DNA of 64,000 nt from Thiotrichaceae bacterium (GTDB lineage Bacteria > Pseudomonadota > Gammaproteobacteria > Beggiatoales > Beggiatoaceae), in assembly GCA_011391085.1 (NCBI GenBank), contig JAABRD010000020.1:23262-87261 (forward strand), given 5' to 3'. The notes beneath the pieces were generated by a model. The model saw nothing but the letters and a program-made list of their open reading frames with translations. It was not told the origin of the DNA and searched no databases. Positions 52,061-59,827 of the stretch are shown piece by piece (position 1 is the stretch's first letter; the number at the start of each line of letters is the position of its first letter). Made by a program: the position numbers and the translations under genes.

Positions 52061-53701
52061 CTATCCTTGGAATGGGTCATACTCTACCAATTTCCCATAT
52101 TCCATTTTTAACACGCGGTCTGCCGCGTAAAAATATTTGTCATCATGGGTAACAGCAATGACCGTTTTGCCTTGGTCTTTTAAACCACGAAGTAACACAT
52201 CATAGAAAAATTTGCGGAATTGAGGGTCTTGGTCGGCGGCCCATTCGTCAAAGACATAAATGGGGCGGTCTTCTAACACGGCGGCAATGAAAGCCAATCG
52301 CTTCTTTTGACCTGTCGACAAATTGATATTAGTGAATTTGCCCTCCAGGTACTTCGTTTTCTTATCCAGTTCCATTTGTTTGATTAACTCTTTGATTTTC
52401 TTCTCATCTGGAGTAGGCATCCCATAGAGTCTATCAAACAGGTGAAAATCAGTGAAAATGATGGAGAATAATTCTCGATAGGCAGAGTAAGAGAGGTGAT
52501 CAACTTCGTCACCGTCCACGGTAATCTCTCCAGAAAAGGGATAGTACAGACCAGTCAACAATTTCAGCAAGGTGGATTTACCACTGCCATTGCCCCCAAT
52601 GATAAAGAGAACCTCGCCACGCTTGATAGTGAAATCCAGAGGGCCCACCGCGAACAAAGGTTTGCCTTCTTTGTCATTGTAATTAAACACCACTTGTTCA
52701 AAGCGGACCTTGCGGAATGAGGTGGGCACTGCTTGGGTTAATCGAATGCTGGTCAGGCTTTTTCCAAAGGTATCTAAGGAGGCTTCCAGACGCATGATAT
52801 TGCTTACGGCGACGTGGGCCCGTACCCACATGGGGACGGAACTCACAACCATGCCCAAAGGGCCAATCACAAACAATACGGAAGTAATCGTTTTCAGCAG
52901 AATTTCACTATAGTTGTCCATAAGGGCGGGCATGAAGAAGATGAGGGTACCAACTAGCATGTATAGAAAAATGTCGGAAAACATGATGATAGTGACACTC
53001 CCTATCCCAGCCTTGACCTTGTGAAGTTCGGTTTCGTCCGAAATGTCGTTGAGATGGTTGAAGATGGCGTCACTTTTGTTACGATTGACTTTGAGTTCCT
53101 TGAAGCCGTCGAGGAGGTGACTCAAGGTGTCAAAAAATTCTGATTCTTTGCTGGCGGCAATTTGAAAATCTTGGGCAATACCACTGCGTTTGGCCAGAAA
53201 CACCAGGGCGCCTACCATAATTGCAAACATCGTGATGGTGAAACTGACAAAAGACAGCCAGGCGATATAGAGGAGGCTAAACGTAACCATGAAGGCCGCT
53301 TGGGCCACTAGAAACAGATATGTGGTGGCTTGCGAAATGACAACGGTATCTTGGGATAAGCGCGAATAGACGTCAGCCCGCCCCGTGTTTTCTATAAACA
53401 ATAGTTCCGTACTACGAATTTTTTGCGAAATTCGCATTCGTACTTTGCGAACCACTTCTTCAACCAGCATGGTGGATTGGACCAGTGTATATCTCTTAGT
53501 ATAGACGGCCAATATAAAAGTGAAGAGGTACAGAAAAAAGTAATAGGTTAAGTTGTCTTCGGCATTGAAGGAAGCGGCTTGGGCGGAGTCATTGATGATC
53601 GCCAGTAAGAGGCCAGTGGAAATGCCTGAGATGCCCGCCATAAATAAAATTCGGCCTTTAGGCGCGGTGGATTCACGGGCTAGAAAGTGTACTAAGTTCA
53701 T
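52061..53701 (-). CDS. Cyclic-peptide-type ABC exporter (SyrD/PvdE family)
   Basis: A 546-residue fused membrane/ATPase exporter of the SyrD/PvdE class. The membrane part has six helices (ILFMAGISGISTGLLLAII, YFFLYLFTFILAVYTKR, and the pair around residues 130-175). The ATPase has Walker A GGNGSGKST, the signature LSTGQKKRLAFIAA (in place of LSGGQ) and Walker B RPIYVFDEWAADQD, with the H-loop AVTHDDKYF. Relatives export pyoverdine precursor or cyclic lipopeptides. No peptide synthetase is nearby, so the cargo is unknown. Confidence 0.87.
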   Translation of the reverse strand: MNLVHFLARESTAPKGRILFMAGISGISTGLLLAIINDSAQAASFNAEDNLTYYFFLYLFTFILAVYTKRYTLVQSTMLVEEVVRKVRMRISQKIRSTELLFIENTGRADVYSRLSQDTVVISQATTYLFLVAQAAFMVTFSLLYIAWLSFVSFTITMFAIMVGALVFLAKRSGIAQDFQIAASKESEFFDTLSHLLDGFKELKVNRNKSDAIFNHLNDISDETELHKVKAGIGSVTIIMFSDIFLYMLVGTLIFFMPALMDNYSEILLKTITSVLFVIGPLGMVVSSVPMWVRAHVAVSNIMRLEASLDTFGKSLTSIRLTQAVPTSFRKVRFEQVVFNYNDKEGKPLFAVGPLDFTIKRGEVLFIIGGNGSGKSTLLKLLTGLYYPFSGEITVDGDEVDHLSYSAYRELFSIIFTDFHLFDRLYGMPTPDEKKIKELIKQMELDKKTKYLEGKFTNINLSTGQKKRLAFIAAVLEDRPIYVFDEWAADQDPQFRKFFYDVLLRGLKDQGKTVIAVTHDDKYFYAADRVLKMEYGKLVEYDPFQG

Positions 53702-53760
53702 AGTGGATGTGATGAATAATGGAAAGAAAGTGAGTATGATAGAGGCAATGGGTAATGATT

Positions 53761-53792
53761 CAGGAGTCCAAAACTACGCTTTGGACTCCTGA
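53761..53792. repeat. AGGAGTCCAAAACTACGCTTTGGACTCCT hairpin
   Basis: A near-perfect palindrome between the ABC exporter gene and the ParR-like gene. Bases 53702-53826 hold no gene. Confidence 0.6.
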
Positions 53793-53826
53793 AATTTTGG
53801 AATTTTGAGACTCCTCCTGAGTGGGT

Positions 53827-54084
53827 TTAAAGTTCCACCGGTCTCAATCCTTCCCCTGGGTCTGTGGGTAGTTCTAAGGATGGTTTTTTCACTTGCAGGT
53901 CAGAGGCAGTTTCCTCTGGCACAAAGGAGGGATGACCTAGCCATTGTTCTAAATCTTTGCCATATTTTCTGACAAGTAATGCAACTAAGCAGGGGGGAGT
54001 GAGACCGGTTACGGCACATAAGTGTTCTATCCGTTCCACATTGTCGTCATTGGTAATGGTCAGAGGTATTTCTTTCATGTTCAT
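53827..54084 (-). CDS. Small partner of the ParM-like protein, ribbon-helix-helix-like
   Basis: An 85-residue protein. The first ~45 residues show a strand (IPLTIT), a helix (NVERIEHLCAVTG) and a second helix (PPCLVALLVRKYGKDLEQWL), the order of a ribbon-helix-helix DNA-binding fold. The acidic/proline tail (PSLELPTDPGEGLRPVEL) could bind a partner. It lies 52 bases after the actin-like gene, in the place of parR in plasmid ParMRC systems. GAG lies upstream of the ATG. The ParR role is inference from order and fold pattern. Confidence 0.6.
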   Translation of the reverse strand: MNMKEIPLTITNDDNVERIEHLCAVTGLTPPCLVALLVRKYGKDLEQWLGHPSFVPEETASDLQVKKPSLELPTDPGEGLRPVEL

Positions 54085-54136
54085 TCAATCTCAAGTCGTT
54101 AGTCATTGAAAAGTTGTCAATGGGGCAAATTCTTCA

Positions 54137-55111
54137 TTACTTTAACATCCCCAGAACACTACAAAACTGCGGTTGCGGGGCAATTTTAAAGCGGCCCCCG
54201 GTTTGTTCTACAATGGGTTTGGCTAAAGCGGCAGAACCGCCTACAATAATTGTTTCTCCCAGTTCTGGAAGCCATTTTGCCCAGCCAATTTTGAGTTTGT
54301 TGCGCACGTCTTCTAGCCATTGGGAGACGTACTGAGGGAATTTGTCAGCGAAACTGATTCCCGTGGTGCCATATTTTAAGGAATCGTCTGCAATCGCATC
54401 CATAATGAGACTCAAATTCGGCGTGGTATCTTGGCGGATGAGGGTGGGGTGTTGGGCGACTAATTGGGCGAGTTGATAGGTGCCACCGACAATGAGGCGC
54501 GATTCGCGAATGAGGGTGCCATTTTTCGTATAGAGTTGACCAATGCCTGTTTTTCCACCTAAATCAAGGACCCCGTTGATACGGGCATATTGGAAGAGTT
54601 TTTGGGACAGTAGCCATTTGAAGACGCCTAGTGTTTCGGGTTGCACTTCGACGTTGACAATATCGATGGTCACGGCTTCCCCATTGCGTTTGATTCGGTG
54701 GTTGCCAACGAGTCCTTTGACAATCGCATCTACTTTTTCGGTTTGCAATTCGTTGGGCAAGGCACAGACGAGACGTTCTACCACGATGTGAGGCATGGTG
54801 TCTCCGCCTTCTAGCATGGCCAGAACCAGTTTTGGGGCTAAAAAAGCCTTTTCAGATTCGAAGGTTGGACTGCCCCCCAAATCTTGGGCCAGGTGGCCAA
54901 TCACCCAGGCTTGTTTGAGGAGATTATGGTTGTCTCCTTGCATGTAGTGAATGACAACCGAATTTTTATCTGCAATCGGGTTGTCCCATTCTTCTAAATC
55001 CTTATGCCAGGAGGGTAACGTGGTAATATAACCGGATGGATTACAGGATTTGATCAGGCGATTGCCAATGTCAATCGCTATTTGAATTTTTTGTGACGTT
55101 TTAAAAAACAT
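54137..55111 (-). CDS. ParM/Alp-like actin-family ATPase
   Basis: A 324-residue actin-like (ASKHA) protein. The phosphate-1 motif is IQIAIDIGNRLIK, phosphate-2 NGVLDLGGKTGIGQLY, and the adenosine motif GETIIVGGSAALAKPI. WVIGHLAQDLGG is typical of the plasmid-segregation branch. These proteins form dynamic filaments that move DNA, usually with a ParR adaptor and parC site. It begins 2 bases after the sodium symporter stop, so the genes are cotranscribed, which is unusual. No replication gene is nearby, so a chromosomal or captured-plasmid role is open. Confidence 0.8.
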   Translation of the reverse strand: MFFKTSQKIQIAIDIGNRLIKSCNPSGYITTLPSWHKDLEEWDNPIADKNSVVIHYMQGDNHNLLKQAWVIGHLAQDLGGSPTFESEKAFLAPKLVLAMLEGGDTMPHIVVERLVCALPNELQTEKVDAIVKGLVGNHRIKRNGEAVTIDIVNVEVQPETLGVFKWLLSQKLFQYARINGVLDLGGKTGIGQLYTKNGTLIRESRLIVGGTYQLAQLVAQHPTLIRQDTTPNLSLIMDAIADDSLKYGTTGISFADKFPQYVSQWLEDVRNKLKIGWAKWLPELGETIIVGGSAALAKPIVEQTGGRFKIAPQPQFCSVLGMLK

Positions 55112-55113
55112 GG

Positions 55114-56631
55114 TTATCTTCCTCTCGATGAATTTTGGGCGTCCCAGGCGGGCGTTTTCGTGCTAACCAATAATAATCCTAAAAAAGTCAAAAGTCCATT
55201 GAGGATTAAAATCTCAAAGCCAAATTTGTAGCCACCTAACCATTGTGCGGAGTGTTCGTGTAGAATAAAGCAGAAAATGGGCGGTAACAGACAGACGAGG
55301 GGGACTAGCCTATCTCGAACGGGGCGGGATGTCAACAGTCCAAAGGCATAGAGTCCCAACAAGGGGCCATAAGTGAAGCTGATGGCTTTCAATAGTCGAG
55401 TAATCATGTCGCCTTCGCTAACGGTCCTAAACAAGATGATGAGAATAACCAAGAGGATGGAAAAACCGAGGTGGACGATTTTGACCGTGGTTTGTCGGTC
55501 GGCCGCCCTCCTCCCCTCTCCCTCTGGGAGAGGGGCCGGGGGTGTGGGAGGCACTTTATAGATATTTAAAAAATCTATGCAGAAAGAGGTCGTGAGTGAG
55601 TTAAGTACCGAATCGATGGTAGAATAAGTGGCCGCCATGATGCCCAGGACAAAAACCATACTGGCCAAGCCACCTAAATATTGGAAAGCCAGAAGTGGAT
55701 AGAGGTCATCGGTACGTTTCGGAAGGGCAATCTGATAGGCTTCGGCATACGCATAGAGTAGAGTTCCCAGGGAGAGAAAAAGGAGGTTAACGAGGAGGAG
55801 GAGGACGCAAAACCAGAATATATTTTTTTGGGCATCTGGAAGTGTTTTACAGGTCAAATTTTTTTGCATCATGCTTTGGTCAAGCCCCGTCATGGCGATG
55901 GCGATGCAGGCGCCGCCGAAAAATTGTTTGAAAAAATTGCGGGGGTCGTTGATTTCCCAAAAGAAAATTTGTGAATAGGGACTCTCGGTCACGGTGGTGA
56001 CCAATTGGGGAACGGTTAAATTTAGGTGTTGTTGAATGACGAAAACCGTGATAATAGCAGCCAACAGCATGAAAGCAGTTTGAAAGATGTCGGTCCAAAC
56101 AATAGTGTTCTGGCCTCCTTGAAAAGTGTACAGGAACACGAGAAAGACGCTGACACAGGCGGTCAGCCAGAAGGGCACGTTCCATGAATCAAAGATGCCA
56201 ATTTGTAAAATGCTGGCTGCCACAAAGAGTTGAAAAGAGGCACTGACGATTCTGGAAAGGAGGAAGAAGAAGGCGCCCGTTTTATAAGACCATAGCCCCA
56301 GCCGTTGTTCCAAATAGGTATAAATGGAAACCAACTGAAGGCGATAATAGAGGGGCATCAAGACGGTGGCAATGACGAAGTAGCCAAGTAAGTAGCCGAA
56401 CACGACTTGCAGATAAGAAAATTTGGCATTCAGAATGGCCCCCGGAATAGAGATAAAGGTGATTCCTGAGAGAGACGCGCCAATCATGCCAAAAGCGACG
56501 ATATACCAGGGTGTCTGTCGTTGGGCGAGAAAAAAATTCTGAGTATTGCTATTTTTGGCCGTGTGGGCAGCAATGAGTAGCAAGATTCCAAAATATGTTA
56601 TGATGACGCTTATGGTTAATCCAGTGGCCAT
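55114..56631 (-). CDS. Sodium:solute symporter (SSS family)
   Basis: A 505-residue membrane protein with about 13 helices. I set the start at ATG 56631 (MATGLTISVIITYFGILLLI) because the upstream extension overlaps a divergent gene and has no family character. Features include ARQTPWYIVAFGMIGASLSG-like FFLAQRQTPWYIVAFGM, SGITFISIPG, RIVSASFQLFVAASIL and QGGQNTIVWTDIFQTAFMLL. It moves an unknown solute with sodium. In the cytoplasmic loop after IYKV (about residues 361-376) the sequence PPTPPAPLPEGEGRRAADR is encoded by a repeat element inserted in frame. Downstream it runs into the ParM-like gene. Confidence 0.87.
   Translation of the reverse strand: MATGLTISVIITYFGILLLIAAHTAKNSNTQNFFLAQRQTPWYIVAFGMIGASLSGITFISIPGAILNAKFSYLQVVFGYLLGYFVIATVLMPLYYRLQLVSIYTYLEQRLGLWSYKTGAFFFLLSRIVSASFQLFVAASILQIGIFDSWNVPFWLTACVSVFLVFLYTFQGGQNTIVWTDIFQTAFMLLAAIITVFVIQQHLNLTVPQLVTTVTESPYSQIFFWEINDPRNFFKQFFGGACIAIAMTGLDQSMMQKNLTCKTLPDAQKNIFWFCVLLLLVNLLFLSLGTLLYAYAEAYQIALPKRTDDLYPLLAFQYLGGLASMVFVLGIMAATYSTIDSVLNSLTTSFCIDFLNIYKVPPTPPAPLPEGEGRRAADRQTTVKIVHLGFSILLVILIILFRTVSEGDMITRLLKAISFTYGPLLGLYAFGLLTSRPVRDRLVPLVCLLPPIFCFILHEHSAQWLGGYKFGFEILILNGLLTFLGLLLVSTKTPAWDAQNSSRGR
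55505..55548. repeat. Family D-core palindrome inserted in frame in the symporter gene
   Basis: CTCCCCTCTCCCTCTGGGAG followed by AGGGGCCGGGGGTG is the core palindrome of family D. Its length keeps the symporter frame open and adds a Pro/Glu/Gly-rich loop. Confidence 0.8.
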
Positions 56632-56680
56632 ACTGACTTTCAATGAATAATGAACAATGAATAATGAATAATCTCTCATC

Positions 56681-56712
56681 CAGGAGTCCAAAGTGTAGCT
56701 TTGTCCTGGAAA
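56681..56712. repeat. AGGAGTCCAAAGTGTAGCTTTGTCCTGG hairpin and AATAATGAA repeats
   Basis: Between the divergent symporter and DUF6489 genes. Just before it (56642-56672) are short AATGAATAATGAACAATGAA repeats like those at 46274-46310. Confidence 0.55.
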
Positions 56713-56731
56713 CGAAAGGAACTTAATTTTT

Positions 56732-56992
56732 ATGAAAATCCACTTTGATATAGACGCCACCCCTCAAGAGTTGCGTAGTTTTTTGGGGTTGCCCAACATT
56801 GAATCGTTGCAAAACGAGATGTTGGAAATCATTCGCAAAAACATGACGACAGGAATGGACGGTTTTGATGCAGTCACGTTGCTGAAACCCTTTTTACCAG
56901 AACATTTGCAATCCCTGACGGCGTTGCAAAAGACTTTTTGGCAGGCCATGTTAGGCCCCTCTGGAGGTGAGAAAAAACGGGAAGGCGGTTAA
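56732..56992 (+). CDS. DUF6489-like small protein
   Basis: An 86-residue protein starting MKIHFDIDATPQELRSFLGL, followed by NMTTGMDGFDAVTLLKPFLP and a short helix, and ending in a Gly/Lys/Glu tail. The beginning (MKI-x-x-DID-x-TP-x-E-x-R-x-FLGLP) is that of DUF6489 proteins, which are small, conserved and uncharacterised. GAAAGGAAC lies upstream. It diverges from the symporter gene. No role can be assigned. Confidence 0.75.
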   Translation: MKIHFDIDATPQELRSFLGLPNIESLQNEMLEIIRKNMTTGMDGFDAVTLLKPFLPEHLQSLTALQKTFWQAMLGPSGGEKKREGG

Positions 56993-57007
56993 ACCATTGC
57001 AGTAACT

Positions 57008-57250
57008 CGGTAGTTCCACCGGAGTGGAGGCTAACGCCTGCGGAGTGGAGGCTAACGCCTGCGGAGTGGAGGCTTTAGCCGGTGGGGGTTGGCACCACGT
57101 TAAAATCGGGGGAAAGGCTACCGGCTAAAGCCTCTACTCCAACAAAGCCTCTACTCCAACAAGGCCACCGGCTAAAGCCTCTACTCCAACATTGCTACCG
57201 GCTAAAGCCTCTACTCCAACATTGCTACCGGCTAAAGCCTCTACTCCAAA
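57008..57250. repeat. Family E array flanking the SHOCT gene
   Basis: Three GGAGTGGAGGCTAACGCCTGC-type units (57020-57080) face five ACCGGCTAAAGCCTCTACTCCAAC units (57118-57248), some with an ATTGCT spacer of constant sequence. The two halves are inverted. No gene lies in 56993-57270. Confidence 0.85.
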
Positions 57251-57270
57251 ACCGCCACAACATGACTATC

Positions 57271-58044
57271 CTATAACCGACTTAACAATTCCACTTTCTT
57301 CTCGGAAAACTCCTTTTTCGATAGAATCCCTTTTTTGTGTAACTCAGCTAAACCTTCGATTTTAGCTAAAATATCTTCGTTGGCAACGCTGACGCTTTGG
57401 ACCCCTGGGGTAGAATGGGAGGTACCCGGGGCAACGCTGACGCTTTGGACTCCTGGGGTAGCTGTCGTGGTGTTTCCTGCAACGATAGGCAATTGGGATA
57501 TATTTATCGTCCCATACTGGCTGGTGAAACACAGCGAAGTATTCGACCCCTGTTGTTGCGAGACGCCACCAATCTGATGATTGAGAGTATCATAAACAGT
57601 GATTTGTCCATCCATGTCAATCACCAAACGTTGACTGTTGGCAAAATACGCATAACGGAGATTATTTTGCGCCCCGCTGGCGGAGGGGCTACCGAATTCT
57701 GATGGCCACCAATTTCCTTGATTACTGGTCAAAAATGCTGGTTTTTCAAAACTCGGCGTTTCCTGAACCTGAATCAGTTGATGAGATTGGATGAGTTGGG
57801 ATAATTCAACACAGATGTTATTCACCTTAGATTTCAGGGTGTGATTGAACATATCGCCAATCATCATCATGCCTCCAGACATCCATTGTCCCATACCGCC
57901 AAATTCTGGATGATTAAATTGGGCCTGGGTGGTATTACCTTGGATTAAGGCTTGTAACAAATTTATCACGGCATCATGACTGAAACCATATCGTTGTGAT
58001 AATTCGTTAATTTTTTCTTGACCAACGGGAGTCAGGGAGGGCAT
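57271..58044 (-). CDS. SHOCT-domain protein
   Basis: A 257-residue protein. The N-terminal part begins MPSLTPVGQEKINELSQRYG and has a Gly/Met-rich stretch (GGMGQWMSGGMMMIGDMF) found in a family of SHOCT proteins. The C terminus is a SHOCT motif (LAELHKKGILSKKEFSEKKV ELLSRL, written in two parts). Between them the sequence TPGVQSVSVA occurs twice, encoded by two copies of the GCAACGCTGACGCTTTGGAC CCCTGG repeat, related to the dispersed GTCCAAAGCG hairpins. No signal or membrane helix is clear. SHOCT domains mediate oligomerisation; the function is unknown. Confidence 0.78.
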   Translation of the reverse strand: MPSLTPVGQEKINELSQRYGFSHDAVINLLQALIQGNTTQAQFNHPEFGGMGQWMSGGMMMIGDMFNHTLKSKVNNICVELSQLIQSHQLIQVQETPSFEKPAFLTSNQGNWWPSEFGSPSASGAQNNLRYAYFANSQRLVIDMDGQITVYDTLNHQIGGVSQQQGSNTSLCFTSQYGTINISQLPIVAGNTTTATPGVQSVSVAPGTSHSTPGVQSVSVANEDILAKIEGLAELHKKGILSKKEFSEKKVELLSRL

Positions 58045-58161
58045 AATGTTTCTCTTTAAGATTAAGGAAAAAACTCATTGACAACATAAGAGTCGACGGT
58101 TGACAATTGTCAAGGATGAATTTGGAATTGTCAAGTACGAATAATGAAAAATGGAAAATAA

Positions 58162-58447
58162 ACACCGGACTAGGGGCCGCCGCCGGAAAAGGTGCACGAT
58201 CACCGGCTAAAGTCTCAATGCCATTAAGTTAAGGTAGTTAAGGTAGGGTGGATTAAGCGTCAGCGTATCCACCGCCTCCGAAATTGGTGGATACTAACGC
58301 TTAATCCACCCTACATTGGCAAAATATTCCTTAACTTAAATGGCATTGCGGCTAACGCCTCTAGTCCGGCCTTGTAAAAAATGCAGACCGGACTAGAGGC
58401 TTCAGCCGTAAAGGGGGCACGATTACCGGCTAAAGCCTCTACTCCAC
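58162..58447. repeat. Nested inverted repeats (family E and GGTGGATTAAGCG type)
   Basis: The outer units CGGACTAGGGGCCGC / CTAAAGCCTCTACTCC surround GGTAGGGTGGATTAAGCGTC facing ACGCTTAATCCACCCTAC (58242-58312), with TTAACTTAAATGGCATTGCG on the right. The structure looks like one element inserted in another. Bases 58045-58161 and 58448-58494 are A/T-rich and gene-free. Confidence 0.75.
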
Positions 58448-58494
58448 CATAATTTGTTTATTTTCCATTCTCCATTATTCACTTTTCATTCACT

Positions 58495-58980
58495 ATGAAC
58501 TATAAAATCGCAGACTTATGTGACGAACACCCCACTTTAGTTAGAGTGGCAGACCCGATTTTTAGAAATTTCGGCGGGCGACTAGATTTTGGTGGACAAA
58601 TCAGCACGGTCAAAGTACATGAAGATAATGTTTTAGTCAAAGATGCCCTCAGTCAGGAAGGACATGGTAAAGTGCTAGTCGTGGACGGCGGCGGTTCCCT
58701 ACGTTGCGCGTTAGTCGGCGACTTGTTGGCTAAAATGGCTACCGACAATGGTTGGGAAGGTATTATTGTCTATGGCTGTATTCGTGATTCCGCGGCCATA
58801 GCACAAATGCCCATCGGCCTAAAAGCCCTCAATACGCATCCTTTAAAAAGCGTCAAGCATGGCCGCGGTGACAAACAGATGCCGGTCAATTTTGCGGGCG
58901 TGACTTTTGTTCCTGACCATTATGTCTATGCCGACAGTGATGGAATTATTGTGTCAGAACAATCGTTATCAAATCAATGA
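58495..58980 (+). CDS. rraA: RraA family protein (ribonuclease E activity regulator)
   Basis: A 161-residue RraA. The body shows YKIADLCDEHPTLVRVADPI, FGGRLDFGGQISTVKVHEDN, VLVVDGGGSLRCALVGDLLA and IVYGCIRDSAAIAQMPIGLK, then KSVKHGRGDKQMPVNFAGV. RraA forms a trimer and inhibits RNase E in E. coli; some homologues are aldolases, which need residues in the same cleft. Length is standard. The gene is alone between repeat regions. Confidence 0.94.
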   Translation: MNYKIADLCDEHPTLVRVADPIFRNFGGRLDFGGQISTVKVHEDNVLVKDALSQEGHGKVLVVDGGGSLRCALVGDLLAKMATDNGWEGIIVYGCIRDSAAIAQMPIGLKALNTHPLKSVKHGRGDKQMPVNFAGVTFVPDHYVYADSDGIIVSEQSLSNQ

Positions 58981-59039
58981 TAAATTTCCTTTGATCCGCT
59001 GTAAAATACCTTGATTTTTCGGGATATGTTTCCTATATA

Positions 59040-59175
59040 GCTTACACAATCACCCCACCCTCCACCCTCCCCGTACACGGGGGTGAGTGACTCCCACCCC
59101 GTGTGCGGGGAGGGCTGGGGTGGGGTAGTGACTCCCACCCCGTGTGCGGGGAGGGCTGGGGGTGGGGTAATGATT
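59040..59175. repeat. G/C-run element related to family B (copy 4)
   Basis: CTCCCCGTACACGGGGGTGAGTG and two copies of GACTCCCACCCCGTGTGCGG GGAGGGCTGGGG, like the core of family B but without AGGACTTACGC ends. It lies in 58981-59263, which shows no gene. Confidence 0.65.
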
Positions 59176-59263
59176 TGGTACAGCCTCTGTTATCACTACT
59201 ACTTTGTGCATCCCTATCAACCTCCCTAAAATTTAAACCCTTCTTCCCATAAAATCCATCCCA

Positions 59264-59824
59264 ATGTCAACCTACTTACCCAATATCATTCTAGGAACTG
59301 TGTTGTGCCTCACGGTAGGTAGCATTCTACCTGCTACCTATGCACAATCCGAATTTTCCAATGAATACCATATTAAAGCCGCCTTTCTTTACAATTTAGC
59401 TAAAATGACCGAATGGCCAGGCGAAGACCCACAAACCACGACACCCTTAACGATATGTTTTTATGGACAAGATTCCTTCGGGGACGCCGTTAATTCCATC
59501 AAAGATAAAAAAGTCAAAAAACGTCCCCTGACCCTGATCAAAAATGTTGCCCTTAATCAAATAGCAAAATGTCACATTCTATTTATCGACAAAACGGAAC
59601 TGAAACGTTTGGCGCAGATCTTGAGTCAGGTAAAAAATAGTCCAATCCTGACCGTGGGGGACATTGACACATTTGCCGATCAAGGTGGGATGGTCAACCT
59701 TCTCAAAGCAGCCGATAAAGTTGACATCGAAGTGAACTCTTGTGCCACCAAAAATGCAGGTCTCATCATTAGTTCAAGACTCTTAGCCCTGGCCAGGATT
59801 GTTGACCAAGGCAAAGGTTGCTAA
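59264..59824 (+). CDS. YfiR-like periplasmic protein
   Basis: A 186-residue YfiR/DUF4154 protein with a signal peptide (IILGTVLCLTVGSILPATYA). The core reads EYHIKAAFLYNLAKMTEWPG, PLTICFYGQDSFGDAVNSIK, CHILFIDKTELKRLAQILSQ and ILTVGDIDTFADQGGMVNLL, with two cysteines (CHILF and NSCATK) at the usual disulfide positions. In Pseudomonas, YfiR represses the cyclase YfiN through its periplasmic domain. The next gene, 3 bases downstream, encodes a kinase with the same type of periplasmic domain, so YfiR probably controls that kinase. Confidence 0.88.
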   Translation: MSTYLPNIILGTVLCLTVGSILPATYAQSEFSNEYHIKAAFLYNLAKMTEWPGEDPQTTTPLTICFYGQDSFGDAVNSIKDKKVKKRPLTLIKNVALNQIAKCHILFIDKTELKRLAQILSQVKNSPILTVGDIDTFADQGGMVNLLKAADKVDIEVNSCATKNAGLIISSRLLALARIVDQGKGC

Positions 59825-59827
59825 ACC

